64,000 nt of DNA from Phytohabitans houttuyneae (GTDB taxonomy: Bacteria; Actinomycetota; Actinomycetes; Mycobacteriales; Micromonosporaceae): assembly GCF_011764425.1 (NCBI RefSeq), contig NZ_BLPF01000001.1, forward strand, positions 4,269,001 through 4,333,000. Direction: 5' to 3'. Below are positions 27,130 through 34,660 of this stretch, one piece after another; position 1 is the first letter of the stretch, and each line of letters begins with the position of its first letter. Position numbers and translations under genes: made by a program. Under the pieces are notes generated by a model. That model had not been told where the DNA came from, did not search any database, and saw nothing but the letters and a program-made list of their open reading frames with translations.

Positions 27130-27609
27130 ATGCGCTGGGTGGTAATCGACTCGCCGATCGACGAGCTCTCCGTCGCCGTTGACGGCACCGGTGTGTGCGG
27201 CGTGCATTTCGGCGCGGTCGACGACGCCGGCGAGGCCGACGACCCTCGCCTGGATGAGGCGATTGCCGAGCTCCGGGCGTATTTCGCGGGCGAGCTCACC
27301 GACTTCACGGTGCCGCTGTCGGTGCGCCGCGGCAGCGAGTTCGAGCGCGCGGTGTGGCACCAGATGACACTGATTCCTTATGGGGAGATGCGGACCTACG
27401 GTGAGATAGCCGCTGCGGTCGGCGACCCTGGTGGCGCCCGCGCTGTCGGCGTCGCCTGCAATCGCAACCCGATCCCGGTCATCGTGCCCTGCCACCGCAT
27501 CGTGGGTGCGGGCGGCAAGCTCGTCGGCTTCGGCGGTGGCCTCCCCCGCAAGCGCTACCTGCTCGAGCTCGAAGCCCGTGTCGCCCTCCAGCGCTCCTGG
27601 GGTGCCTGA
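27130..27609 (+). CDS. ogt: methylated-DNA--[protein]-cysteine S-methyltransferase
   Basis: 159-residue suicide repair protein that takes alkyl groups from O6-alkylguanine. The acceptor cysteine is in PVIVPCHRIVGAGG (PCHR, about residue 125). The DNA-binding segment is MRTYGEIAAAVGDPGGARAVGVACNRNPIP. ATG 27130 (MRWVVIDSPIDELSVAV) is chosen over the upstream open frame, which overlaps the previous gene. It ends in a strong terminator shared with ino1. Confidence 0.93.
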   Translation: MRWVVIDSPIDELSVAVDGTGVCGVHFGAVDDAGEADDPRLDEAIAELRAYFAGELTDFTVPLSVRRGSEFERAVWHQMTLIPYGEMRTYGEIAAAVGDPGGARAVGVACNRNPIPVIVPCHRIVGAGGKLVGFGGGLPRKRYLLELEARVALQRSWGA

Positions 27610-27617
27610 GCCAAGCA

Positions 27618-27646
27618 AGCGGGCCGGGACAATGTCCCGGCCCGCT
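27618..27646. terminator. bidirectional terminator ogt/ino1
   Basis: Perfect 12-bp inverted repeat AGCGGGCCGGGA / TCCCGGCCCGCT with five-base loop CAATG, between convergent genes. Confidence 0.86.
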
Positions 27647-27661
27647 GTTGCTCGTGCTTGA

Positions 27662-28741
27662 TCAGCGCTCGATTTCGCCCTTGATGAAGGCCTCGACGGC
27701 GGCGTGCGCCTCGTGGTCCGCGTACTGGACCGGCGGCGACTTCATGAAGTACGACGAGGCCGACAGGATCGGTCCGCCGATGCCGCGGTCCTTGGCGATC
27801 TTCGCGGCGCGGAGGGCGTCGATGATGACGCCAGCCGAGTTGGGCGAGTCCCAGACCTCGAGCTTGAGCTCGGCGTTCAGCGGGGTGTCGCCGAACGACT
27901 TGCCCTCCAGCCGGATGTACGCCCACTTGCGGTCATCGAGCCACGGCACGTGGTCGGACGGTCCGATGTGGACGTCGGACTTGGCCATCTCGTGCGGCAC
28001 CTGGGACGTGACCGACTGCGTCTTCGAAATCTTCTTCGAGACGAGGCGGCTGCGCTCCAGCATGTTCATGAAGTCCATGTTGCCGCCGAAGTTCAGCTGG
28101 TACGTGCGGAGCAGCTCGACACCGCGGTCCTCGAAGAGCTTGGCCAGCGCGCGGTGCACGATCGTGGCACCGACCTGGCTCTTGATGTCGTCGCCGACGA
28201 TCGGCAGGCCGGCGTCCTCGAACTTCTTGGCCCACACCGGGTCGGAGGCGATGAACACCGGGAGCGCGTTGACGAAGGCGCAGCCCGCGTCGATCGCCGC
28301 CTGTGCGTAGAACTTGTCGGCCTGCTCGGAGCCGACCGGCAGGTACGACACGACCACGTCGACCTGCGCGTCGCGCAGAGCCTTGACGACGTCGACCGGG
28401 GAGTCGTCGGACTCCTCGATGATCTCGCGGTAGTACTGGCCCAGGCCGTCGAAGGTCGGGCCACGCTGCACCTGCACGCCGGTCGGCGGCACGTCGCAGA
28501 GCTTGATGGTGTTGTTTTCGCTGGCGACAATCGCCTCAGCGAGGTCTCGACCCACCTTCTTGGCGTCCACGTCGAACGCCGCGACGAACTCCACGTCAGA
28601 CACGTGGTAGTCGCCGAAGGTGACGTGCATGAGACCCGGGACGCGGTCGGTGGGGTCGGCGTTCCGGTAGAACTCCACGCCCTGCACCAGAGACGAGGCG
28701 CAGTTTCCGACACCGACGATGGCCACGCGTACGGAGCCCAT
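27662..28741 (-). CDS. ino1: myo-inositol-1-phosphate synthase
   Basis: 359 residues from ATG 28741. Converts glucose 6-phosphate to myo-inositol 1-phosphate with NAD, the first step to phosphatidylinositol, mannosides and mycothiol. The Rossmann loop is [17 protein letters not shown] (about 5-21). Family marks are [48 protein letters not shown] and [18 protein letters not shown] lies about ten bases upstream. It follows the PadR gene with a short gap and is likely in the same transcript. Confidence 0.96.
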   Translation of the reverse strand: MGSVRVAIVGVGNCASSLVQGVEFYRNADPTDRVPGLMHVTFGDYHVSDVEFVAAFDVDAKKVGRDLAEAIVASENNTIKLCDVPPTGVQVQRGPTFDGLGQYYREIIEESDDSPVDVVKALRDAQVDVVVSYLPVGSEQADKFYAQAAIDAGCAFVNALPVFIASDPVWAKKFEDAGLPIVGDDIKSQVGATIVHRALAKLFEDRGVELLRTYQLNFGGNMDFMNMLERSRLVSKKISKTQSVTSQVPHEMAKSDVHIGPSDHVPWLDDRKWAYIRLEGKSFGDTPLNAELKLEVWDSPNSAGVIIDALRAAKIAKDRGIGGPILSASSYFMKSPPVQYADHEAHAAVEAFIKGEIER

Positions 28742-28764
28742 CGCGTTTGCCTCCTTCTTGTTCA

Positions 28765-29394
28765 TCACGGCCGCTCCGGCATGTCCTTGGTAGACCGAGG
28801 CGGGCTGTCTTCAACTTGTGGGCTGCCTGAGGCCTTGGCCTCGGGTGCCCGGCCGGAGCGCTCGTTGGCGATGAGCTCCTCCAGCCAGCGGACCTCGCGC
28901 TCGCAGGCGTCGAGTCCGTGGCGTTGCAGCTCGAGCGTGTAGGCATCGAGCCGCTCGGTGGCGCGGGCCAGCACGTCGCGCAGACCCTCCCGGCGCTCCT
29001 CCACCTTGCGGCGGCGGCCCTCCAGGATGCGCAGCCGGGTGGCGCGGTCGGTGCGGGCGAAGAAGGCGAAGTGAACGCCGAAGCCGGCGTCGTCGTAAGT
29101 CTCCGGCCCGGCCTGCGCCAGCAGGTCCGCGAAGCGCTCCTTGCCTTCCGCTGTGATCTTGTAAACAACGCGACCTCGGCGGGTGGTCAGCGGCGGGACC
29201 TCTTCGGCACCGACGGCCGCTTCACCCGCCTCGGTGATCCAGCCGGCGCTCTGCAACCGCCGCAACGTGGGGTACAGCGTGCCGTAACTGATCGCCGCGC
29301 GGATCGCGCCGAGCTTTGTGGCCAGCTCCTTGCGCAGCTCATAGCCGTGCATAGGAGCCTCTTGCAGCAGGCCAAGGATGGCGAGCTCGAGCAC
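28765..29394 (-). CDS. PadR-family transcriptional regulator
   Basis: 209 residues from GTG 29394. The N-terminal winged helix is [22 protein letters not shown], then [18 protein letters not shown], and the beta-wing [18 protein letters not shown]. The C-terminal helices (about 110-175) should form the dimer. The tail is Pro/Ser/Arg-rich. It sits directly upstream of ino1, an association kept in other actinobacteria. A perfect inverted repeat at 29439-29461 before its start is its likely operator, so it may autoregulate and control ino1. The effector is unknown. Confidence 0.9.
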   Translation of the reverse strand: MLELAILGLLQEAPMHGYELRKELATKLGAIRAAISYGTLYPTLRRLQSAGWITEAGEAAVGAEEVPPLTTRRGRVVYKITAEGKERFADLLAQAGPETYDDAGFGVHFAFFARTDRATRLRILEGRRRKVEERREGLRDVLARATERLDAYTLELQRHGLDACEREVRWLEELIANERSGRAPEAKASGSPQVEDSPPRSTKDMPERP

Positions 29395-29438
29395 GTCCCC
29401 ATCCCCCTTACCCGCTCGTGGACTTGTGTTAACCGAGG

Positions 29439-29461
29439 CGATGTATCGCCCCGATACATCG
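29439..29461 (-). promoter_or_regulatory. candidate PadR operator
   Basis: Perfect inverted repeat CGATGTATCG-CCC-CGATACATCG, 45 bases before the PadR start. It contains the ATGT...ACAT half-sites typical of PadR operators. It also lies between padR and the divergent DUF5318 gene. Confidence 0.78.
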
Positions 29462-29568
29462 CACGGTAGCGCGCAGGTGGCCGGAGGGCAAACATCAGAA
29501 TCGAGTCGTCCGGTAGCGGAAAGTGACGGTTGTCGCCTCCTCGGCCGGAACCGCGTACCCTCGTCCGC

Positions 29569-30048
29569 ATGCGCACGCAGCGACAGGTTGTCGACTACTC
29601 GCTTCAAAAGCGAGCGCTGCTGCGTGAGGTGCTTTCCGGCCGTCTGGGGACGTATGAAGTCTGCGACGCCTCTCCTTACTTGAAGAACGCCGCCCGCTTC
29701 CACGGCGAGCCGACCGACCGGCGCTGCCCGATCTGCCGTCGGGAAAACCTGACGCTCGTCCACTACATCTATGGGGATGAGCTCAAGCAGTCGGCCGGAC
29801 AGGCCCGCACCCGCACGGAGCTGCCGGTGCTGGCGATGACTTTCCGTGAGTTCCAGGTGTATGTGGTGGAGGTCTGCCGCGCCTGCGCCTGGAACCACCT
29901 TGTCGAGCAGTTCCTGCTCGGCCGCGACGGGCTGAACGATGAGCCCGGCGCCGAGGCGGCCGCTGCCGTCGGCTCATCCACTTCCGGTTCATCCGCTACC
30001 GGCGTTGGGGCGCCGGCGACCAAGCGAAGGCGAGAGGCCCGACGGTGA
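29569..30048 (+). CDS. DUF5318-type zinc-binding protein
   Basis: 159 residues from ATG 29569 (MRTQRQVVDYSLQKRALLREV). A treble-clef-like zinc site is seen: CDASPYLKNAARFHGEPTDRRCPICRRENLTLVHYIYGDELK, followed by VVEVCRACAWNHLVEQFLLG, four Cys in CPIC and CRAC pairs. The last 35 residues are Ser/Ala/Gly-rich with a basic end. Found beside ino1/padR in many actinobacteria. The function is unknown; the Cys pairs suggest a structural zinc. Confidence 0.82.
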   Translation: MRTQRQVVDYSLQKRALLREVLSGRLGTYEVCDASPYLKNAARFHGEPTDRRCPICRRENLTLVHYIYGDELKQSAGQARTRTELPVLAMTFREFQVYVVEVCRACAWNHLVEQFLLGRDGLNDEPGAEAAAAVGSSTSGSSATGVGAPATKRRREARR

Positions 30049-30242
30049 CCGAGGCTTGCCCGAACGACGGGGTGGAGGACCCGAAGTGGCGGGGCAGGCA
30101 ATCACTCGTTAATCGGATAAGTCCGAATTTGTCGGGCGAAGCCTCGTTCGGCCATGTGGCCGAGCTGGCGTCAGAAGGTGTCCTAACTCACCGCAACACG
30201 GTGGCGTCGCGGAAGCGCGCCATCGCGACCGGCAGGGTGTGA
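30045..30242 (+). CDS. possible small protein between DUF5318 and the PBP
   Basis: A 65-codon frame from GTG 30045 that overlaps the DUF5318 stop as GTGA and ends three bases before the PBP ATG. Its first and last 18 codons have the high third-position GC of real genes here; the middle is AT-richer and could instead be a promoter. No domain is recognised. It may be a coupling peptide or just open spacer. Confidence 0.3.
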   Translation: MTEACPNDGVEDPKWRGRQSLVNRISPNLSGEASFGHVAELASEGVLTHRNTVASRKRAIATGRV

Positions 30243-30245
30243 CGA

Positions 30246-32999
30246 ATGAACTCGTACGACGACCCTAGTTCCGCGCGCGGTCGGGCTGATTTCCCTGGCC
30301 CGTCCGACGACTACGGGGCACCACGCGCCCGTGGATCGGCACGCGGCGGCTCCGAGGGTGGCTGGTCCCGAAGCAGCGACGGGTACGGCTCGGCGCCGGG
30401 CCCCCGCCCCACGTCGGGCCGTGCGCCCGCGGGTTCCTCGGGACGGGCATCGGTCGGCTCTTCGGGCCGCGCATCGGTTGGCGCATCGCCCGGGCGGGCC
30501 TCCGCCGGCCGGGCACAGGTCGGCGCGGCACCGCCCGGCGCGGCACCGCCTGGTACGGCCGGACGCGCGTCCGTCGCCGGCAGCGCAGGCAGGGCCACGG
30601 TCGGCCGCGCGTCGGTTCGGCCGGTGTCGCCGGCGGGCCCGGAGTTCGGCCGCCCCGACGTCATGGAAGGTCCCGGTGGACCCGGCGGTCCCGGTGGGCC
30701 GACCGGCCCCGGGCGCAGGGCCGCGCGTGGTGGCAAGGGCGACCCCGCGGCGATCAAGCGGGCCAAGCGGCGCAAGCGGATCAACTGGATCGTCGCCGCG
30801 TTCGCCGTCGTCGTCATGGCGGCGGGCGCCGGCGTGGTCGGCCTGACCTGGTTCTACGACGATGTCCCGGCGTATGACACGACGGAGCTCCAGGCGACCT
30901 CGATCGTCTACGCCGACGGCAAGACCGAGCTGGCCAAGCTCGGCGAGGTCAACCGCACGCTCGTGCCCGCCGAAAAGATCTCCCCGGTGGTCAAGAACGC
31001 CGTGATGGCGGCCGAGGACAAAAACTTCCTCGACCACGAGGGCATCGACCTCAAGGGCATCGCCCGCGCCGCGTGGAACAACTTCACCGGCGGCGACACC
31101 CAAGGTGCCTCCACCATCACCCAGCAGTACGCGCGGCACGCGGCCGACCTCAGCGGCATCAACTACAACCGCAAGATCCGCGAGGCGGTGCTGGCCCGGA
31201 AGCTGGAGCAGGACCTCACCAAGGACCAGATCCTGGGGTACTACCTCAACGCGATCTACTTCGGCCGCGGTGCCAACGGTGTCGAGGCGGCCGCGCAGAT
31301 GTACTTCCGCAAGTCCGTGCTGACGCCGCCCGGCCAGAAGGGCGCGCTCACCAAGGAAGAGGCGGCGGTACTCGCGGCGGTGATCAAGCAGCCGGAGCCG
31401 GACCAGGCGACGGGCCACAAGGGCTACGACCCGGCGACCAACAAAGAGGCGGCCGTCGAGCGGTGGAACTACACCCTCGGCAACATGGTCGAAAAGGGTT
31501 GGATGACCGCCGAGGAGCGGGCCAAGGCCGTCTACCCGGAAAAGACGCTGCAGAAGTACGACCCGAAGAAGTGCAACATCGGGTGCGGCATCGACAAGCC
31601 GACCGGCAACGTCGTCAACTACGTCCGCGACGAGCTCGAGGCCATGGGCATCCCTTCGACCGAGTGGAAGAAGGGCGGGTACCGGATCACCACCACGATC
31701 AACCCGCAGGCGCAGAAGTCGGCGGAGGAGGCGGCCCGCTGGGCGTCCAAGACCTCCCCGATGAGCAAGCTGCCGAAGTACTACAAGGCGGCGCTGGTGG
31801 CGATCGACCCGTCGAACGGTCGAGTGCTCGCGTACTACGGCGGTGAAAACGGTACGGGCTACGACTACGCCGGCCTCAACGACGGCGGCAAGTCGGGCGG
31901 CCACGCGGCGGGTTCGACCTTCAAGATCTACACTCTCGCGGCGGCGCTGCGGGCGGAGATCCCGATGGACTCCCGCTGGGACGCGCTCAAGGACGACGAC
32001 AACGGGCGGAAGATCTCGAACGCGGGCCGCGACGCCGGCGACATCCGGTGTGGCCACAGCTGCACGCTCGAGCAGTCGACGATCTCTTCGTACAACGTCC
32101 CGTTCTACTGGATCGCCGATGGGCTCGGGCCGGACAAGGTTGTGGCCGCCGCGCGCGACGCGGGTATCCGCACGATGTTCGACACGAGCAAGGGTGCGCC
32201 GCACGACCTCACCAAGACCAAGCCGGAGAAGTTGGCACCGGCCGAGTTCGACAACGAGGTCGCCTTCGGCCAGTACCCGGTCACGGTGCTCGACCACGCC
32301 AACGGCGTCGCCACCCTCGCCAACCGTGGCGTCTACAACAAGGCGCACTTCATCCTCTCGGTGGAAAAGCGCGACGCCAACGGCAAGTTCGTCAAGATCG
32401 CTGGCAAGGGCGAGAAGCTCAACCCGCAGCAGCGGTTCGAGGCCAACCAGATGGACGACATCAACTCCGTGCTCCAGAAGATCCCGGACAACATCGGCAA
32501 GGATCTGAAGGGTGACCGGCCGGCGACCGGCAAGACCGGTACCTGGGAGCTCAACCAGGACCGCAGCGACAACGGCGACGCCTGGATGGTCGGCGCGACG
32601 CCGCAGGTGGCCGCTGCGGTCTGGGTCGGCACCGAGGGCAAGCGGCGGGCGATCAAGGAAACCAGCGGCAAGAAGATGTCGGGTTCGGGCACGCCGGCCT
32701 CGATCTGGGAAATCTTCATGGACCTGGTGCACGAGCGGATGAAGCTCGACGTCAAGCGGTTCGAGGACCGGAAGAACACCGGCAATCCGGACAGCGAGTA
32801 CCCGAACGGCCAGTCGCCGCCACCGCCGACGCAAGGCCCCGGCAACAACAACTGTGGCCTGCTGCCTGACATCCTGTGCCCGGACCGCAACCGCGACCGG
32901 GGCGGCAACGACAACAACAACGGCAACGGCAACCAGGGGCCGGGCGCGGGCATTCCGTCGACGGCTCCACCACCGCCAAATACGTTCCCGGGCGGCTAG
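30246..32999 (+). CDS. ponA: bifunctional penicillin-binding protein (transglycosylase/transpeptidase)
   Basis: 917 residues. Builds and cross-links peptidoglycan. Residues 1-170 are a cytoplasmic Gly/Ser/Pro/Ala-rich region with repeats such as SSGRASVG. A membrane helix is at about 178-206. The GT51 domain follows with EDKNFLDHEGID (about 256) and QGASTITQQYAR. The transpeptidase has the serine in GSTFKIY (about 556), SSYN (about 614) and TGKTGTWE (about 762). The C-terminal 80 residues are Asn/Gly/Pro-rich. The start is three bases after the possible small gene. Confidence 0.95.
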   Translation: MNSYDDPSSARGRADFPGPSDDYGAPRARGSARGGSEGGWSRSSDGYGSAPGPRPTSGRAPAGSSGRASVGSSGRASVGASPGRASAGRAQVGAAPPGAAPPGTAGRASVAGSAGRATVGRASVRPVSPAGPEFGRPDVMEGPGGPGGPGGPTGPGRRAARGGKGDPAAIKRAKRRKRINWIVAAFAVVVMAAGAGVVGLTWFYDDVPAYDTTELQATSIVYADGKTELAKLGEVNRTLVPAEKISPVVKNAVMAAEDKNFLDHEGIDLKGIARAAWNNFTGGDTQGASTITQQYARHAADLSGINYNRKIREAVLARKLEQDLTKDQILGYYLNAIYFGRGANGVEAAAQMYFRKSVLTPPGQKGALTKEEAAVLAAVIKQPEPDQATGHKGYDPATNKEAAVERWNYTLGNMVEKGWMTAEERAKAVYPEKTLQKYDPKKCNIGCGIDKPTGNVVNYVRDELEAMGIPSTEWKKGGYRITTTINPQAQKSAEEAARWASKTSPMSKLPKYYKAALVAIDPSNGRVLAYYGGENGTGYDYAGLNDGGKSGGHAAGSTFKIYTLAAALRAEIPMDSRWDALKDDDNGRKISNAGRDAGDIRCGHSCTLEQSTISSYNVPFYWIADGLGPDKVVAAARDAGIRTMFDTSKGAPHDLTKTKPEKLAPAEFDNEVAFGQYPVTVLDHANGVATLANRGVYNKAHFILSVEKRDANGKFVKIAGKGEKLNPQQRFEANQMDDINSVLQKIPDNIGKDLKGDRPATGKTGTWELNQDRSDNGDAWMVGATPQVAAAVWVGTEGKRRAIKETSGKKMSGSGTPASIWEIFMDLVHERMKLDVKRFEDRKNTGNPDSEYPNGQSPPPPTQGPGNNNCGLLPDILCPDRNRDRGGNDNNNGNGNQGPGAGIPSTAPPPPNTFPGG

Positions 33000-33027
33000 C
33001 GCAGCTGCTGCCTACTCGACGATTACT

Positions 33028-33058
33028 GGGATCCGCGCGGTCAGACCGCGCGGATCCC
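33028..33058 (+). terminator. terminator after the PBP gene
   Basis: Perfect 13-bp stem GGGATCCGCGCGG / CCGCGCGGATCCC with loop TCAGA. It separates the PBP gene from the next plus-strand gene. Confidence 0.82.
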
Positions 33059-33085
33059 GCCGTTGATAGGGCATGATGCCTCCTT

Positions 33086-34618
33086 ATGAGCGTGCGGACG
33101 ACCGGCATCGATGGATCTGAACGTGTAGATCACCCGGGGCAGTCGGACACCTTCGTTCGCGGCCTTTCCGAGGCCATCGGCGGGCCCCTGGGCGAGCATG
33201 CGGCGGGCTACGACAAGCCACAGACCCAGTGGGGCGGCCGCTTCTGGACCGCCACCCGCATCGTCATCGCGCTGACCTGCCTGACGCTCGCCCTGCACTG
33301 GGTGCAGAAGTCGCCCTGCCGTGACGGCGCCTGGGCAAACCACATCCAGTACACGCGCTTCTGCTACACCGACGTGCTGGCGCTGTACTACGCCGAGCGG
33401 CTCAACGAGGGCGCCGTGCCGTACCGCGACCACGCGGTCGAGTACCCGGTGCTGACCGGCTACTTCATGGGTGCCCTCGGGCTGCCGGTGCACGAGTTCG
33501 GCAAGAGCCGTCCGGATCTCAACCAGGCGTTGTGGTTCTACGATGCCAACGCCCTGGTGCTCGGGGCGCTCGCGGTCGCCACTGTCGCCATGATCCTGGC
33601 TGTGCGACGACGACGACCCTGGGACGCGGCGCTGTTCGCCCTCTCTCCAGCGCTCTTCGTCACCGCGACGGTCAACTGGGACTTCCTCGCCATCGGGCTG
33701 GCCGCATTCGGCATGTACGCCTGGGCCAAGCGACATCCCGTGGCCGCGGGCATCCTCTTGGGGCTCGCAGGCGCGGCGAAGATGTGGCCACTGTTCATCC
33801 TCGGGCCGATACTCGTGCTCGGCCTGCGCACCGAGCGGCTGCGGCAGGCGCTCATCGCCACCGGCACCGCGCTGGTCACACTCGTTGCCGTCAACCTGCC
33901 GGTCGCCATCCCGTACCGGGAAAATTGGGACCGCTTCTTCGAACTCAATACCGAGCGCCCCATCGACTGGGGCACGCTGTGGTACATCGGGCGATATCTG
34001 GACGGCAAGTGGAACTCCGGCGGACCCGGTGACATGGGGCCGTTCCAGTGGCTGAGCAACCACGTGCCGACGCTCAACTACGTGACGTACGGGCTGTTCG
34101 GCCTCTGCTGCCTCGGTGTCGCGGCGCTGGCCCTCTTCGCGCCGCGAAAGCCCCGGCTCGCCGCGCTCGCCTTCCTGGTGGTGGCCTCGTTCCTGATCTT
34201 CAGCAAGGTCTGGTCCCAGCAGTACGTGCTGTGGCTGCTGCCGCTCGCCGTCCTGGCCCGCCCGCGGTGGGGTGCCTTCCTGGCCTGGCAGATCGCCGAG
34301 GTGCTGTACTTCGTCTCCTTCTACGGCGAGCTGCTCGGTGCCTCCGGCAAACCGGTCTTCCCCGAGGGCGTCTTCGTGCTCGCGTCAACGCTCCGCCTCG
34401 TCACCGTCGCAGTCCTGTGTGGACTGATCGTCCGCGACATCCTGCGCCCGGAGCGTGACCCGGTGCGCCAGACGTACGAGGACGATCCCGACGGCGGCAT
34501 CTTCGACGGTGCCGACGACGCGCCATGGCTGGTCCGATGGCGTGAGCGGCGCGCGCTGGCCGATGGCAGCCGACCCTCGGACAACCCGCCGCAGGACCGC
34601 GAGCCCGTGACCGTCTGA
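33086..34618 (+). CDS. GT87/GT-C type membrane glycosyltransferase
   Basis: 510 residues with about ten membrane helices and soluble ends. The first loop after helix 1 carries CRDGAWANHIQYTRFCYTDVLALYYAERLNEGAVPYRDHAVEYPV, typical of polyprenyl-phosphate-mannose dependent mannosyltransferases of the DUF2029/GT87 class. Later LLGLAGAAKMWPLFIL and FSKVWSQQYVLWLLPLA fit the family. The substrate is unknown; synthesis of a mannosylated lipid or glycan at the membrane is an inference. It ends at a terminator shared with the next, convergent gene. Confidence 0.82.
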   Translation: MSVRTTGIDGSERVDHPGQSDTFVRGLSEAIGGPLGEHAAGYDKPQTQWGGRFWTATRIVIALTCLTLALHWVQKSPCRDGAWANHIQYTRFCYTDVLALYYAERLNEGAVPYRDHAVEYPVLTGYFMGALGLPVHEFGKSRPDLNQALWFYDANALVLGALAVATVAMILAVRRRRPWDAALFALSPALFVTATVNWDFLAIGLAAFGMYAWAKRHPVAAGILLGLAGAAKMWPLFILGPILVLGLRTERLRQALIATGTALVTLVAVNLPVAIPYRENWDRFFELNTERPIDWGTLWYIGRYLDGKWNSGGPGDMGPFQWLSNHVPTLNYVTYGLFGLCCLGVAALALFAPRKPRLAALAFLVVASFLIFSKVWSQQYVLWLLPLAVLARPRWGAFLAWQIAEVLYFVSFYGELLGASGKPVFPEGVFVLASTLRLVTVAVLCGLIVRDILRPERDPVRQTYEDDPDGGIFDGADDAPWLVRWRERRALADGSRPSDNPPQDREPVTV

Positions 34619-34619
34619 T

Positions 34620-34656
34620 TCCAGCCGCCGCTCCCGACTCGGGGACGGCGGCTGGA
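34620..34656. terminator. bidirectional terminator
   Basis: 11-bp arms TCCAGCCGCCG / CGGCGGCTGGA with an inner CTCCC/GGGGA stem, between two convergent membrane-protein genes. Confidence 0.78.
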
Positions 34657-34660
34657 TCTT

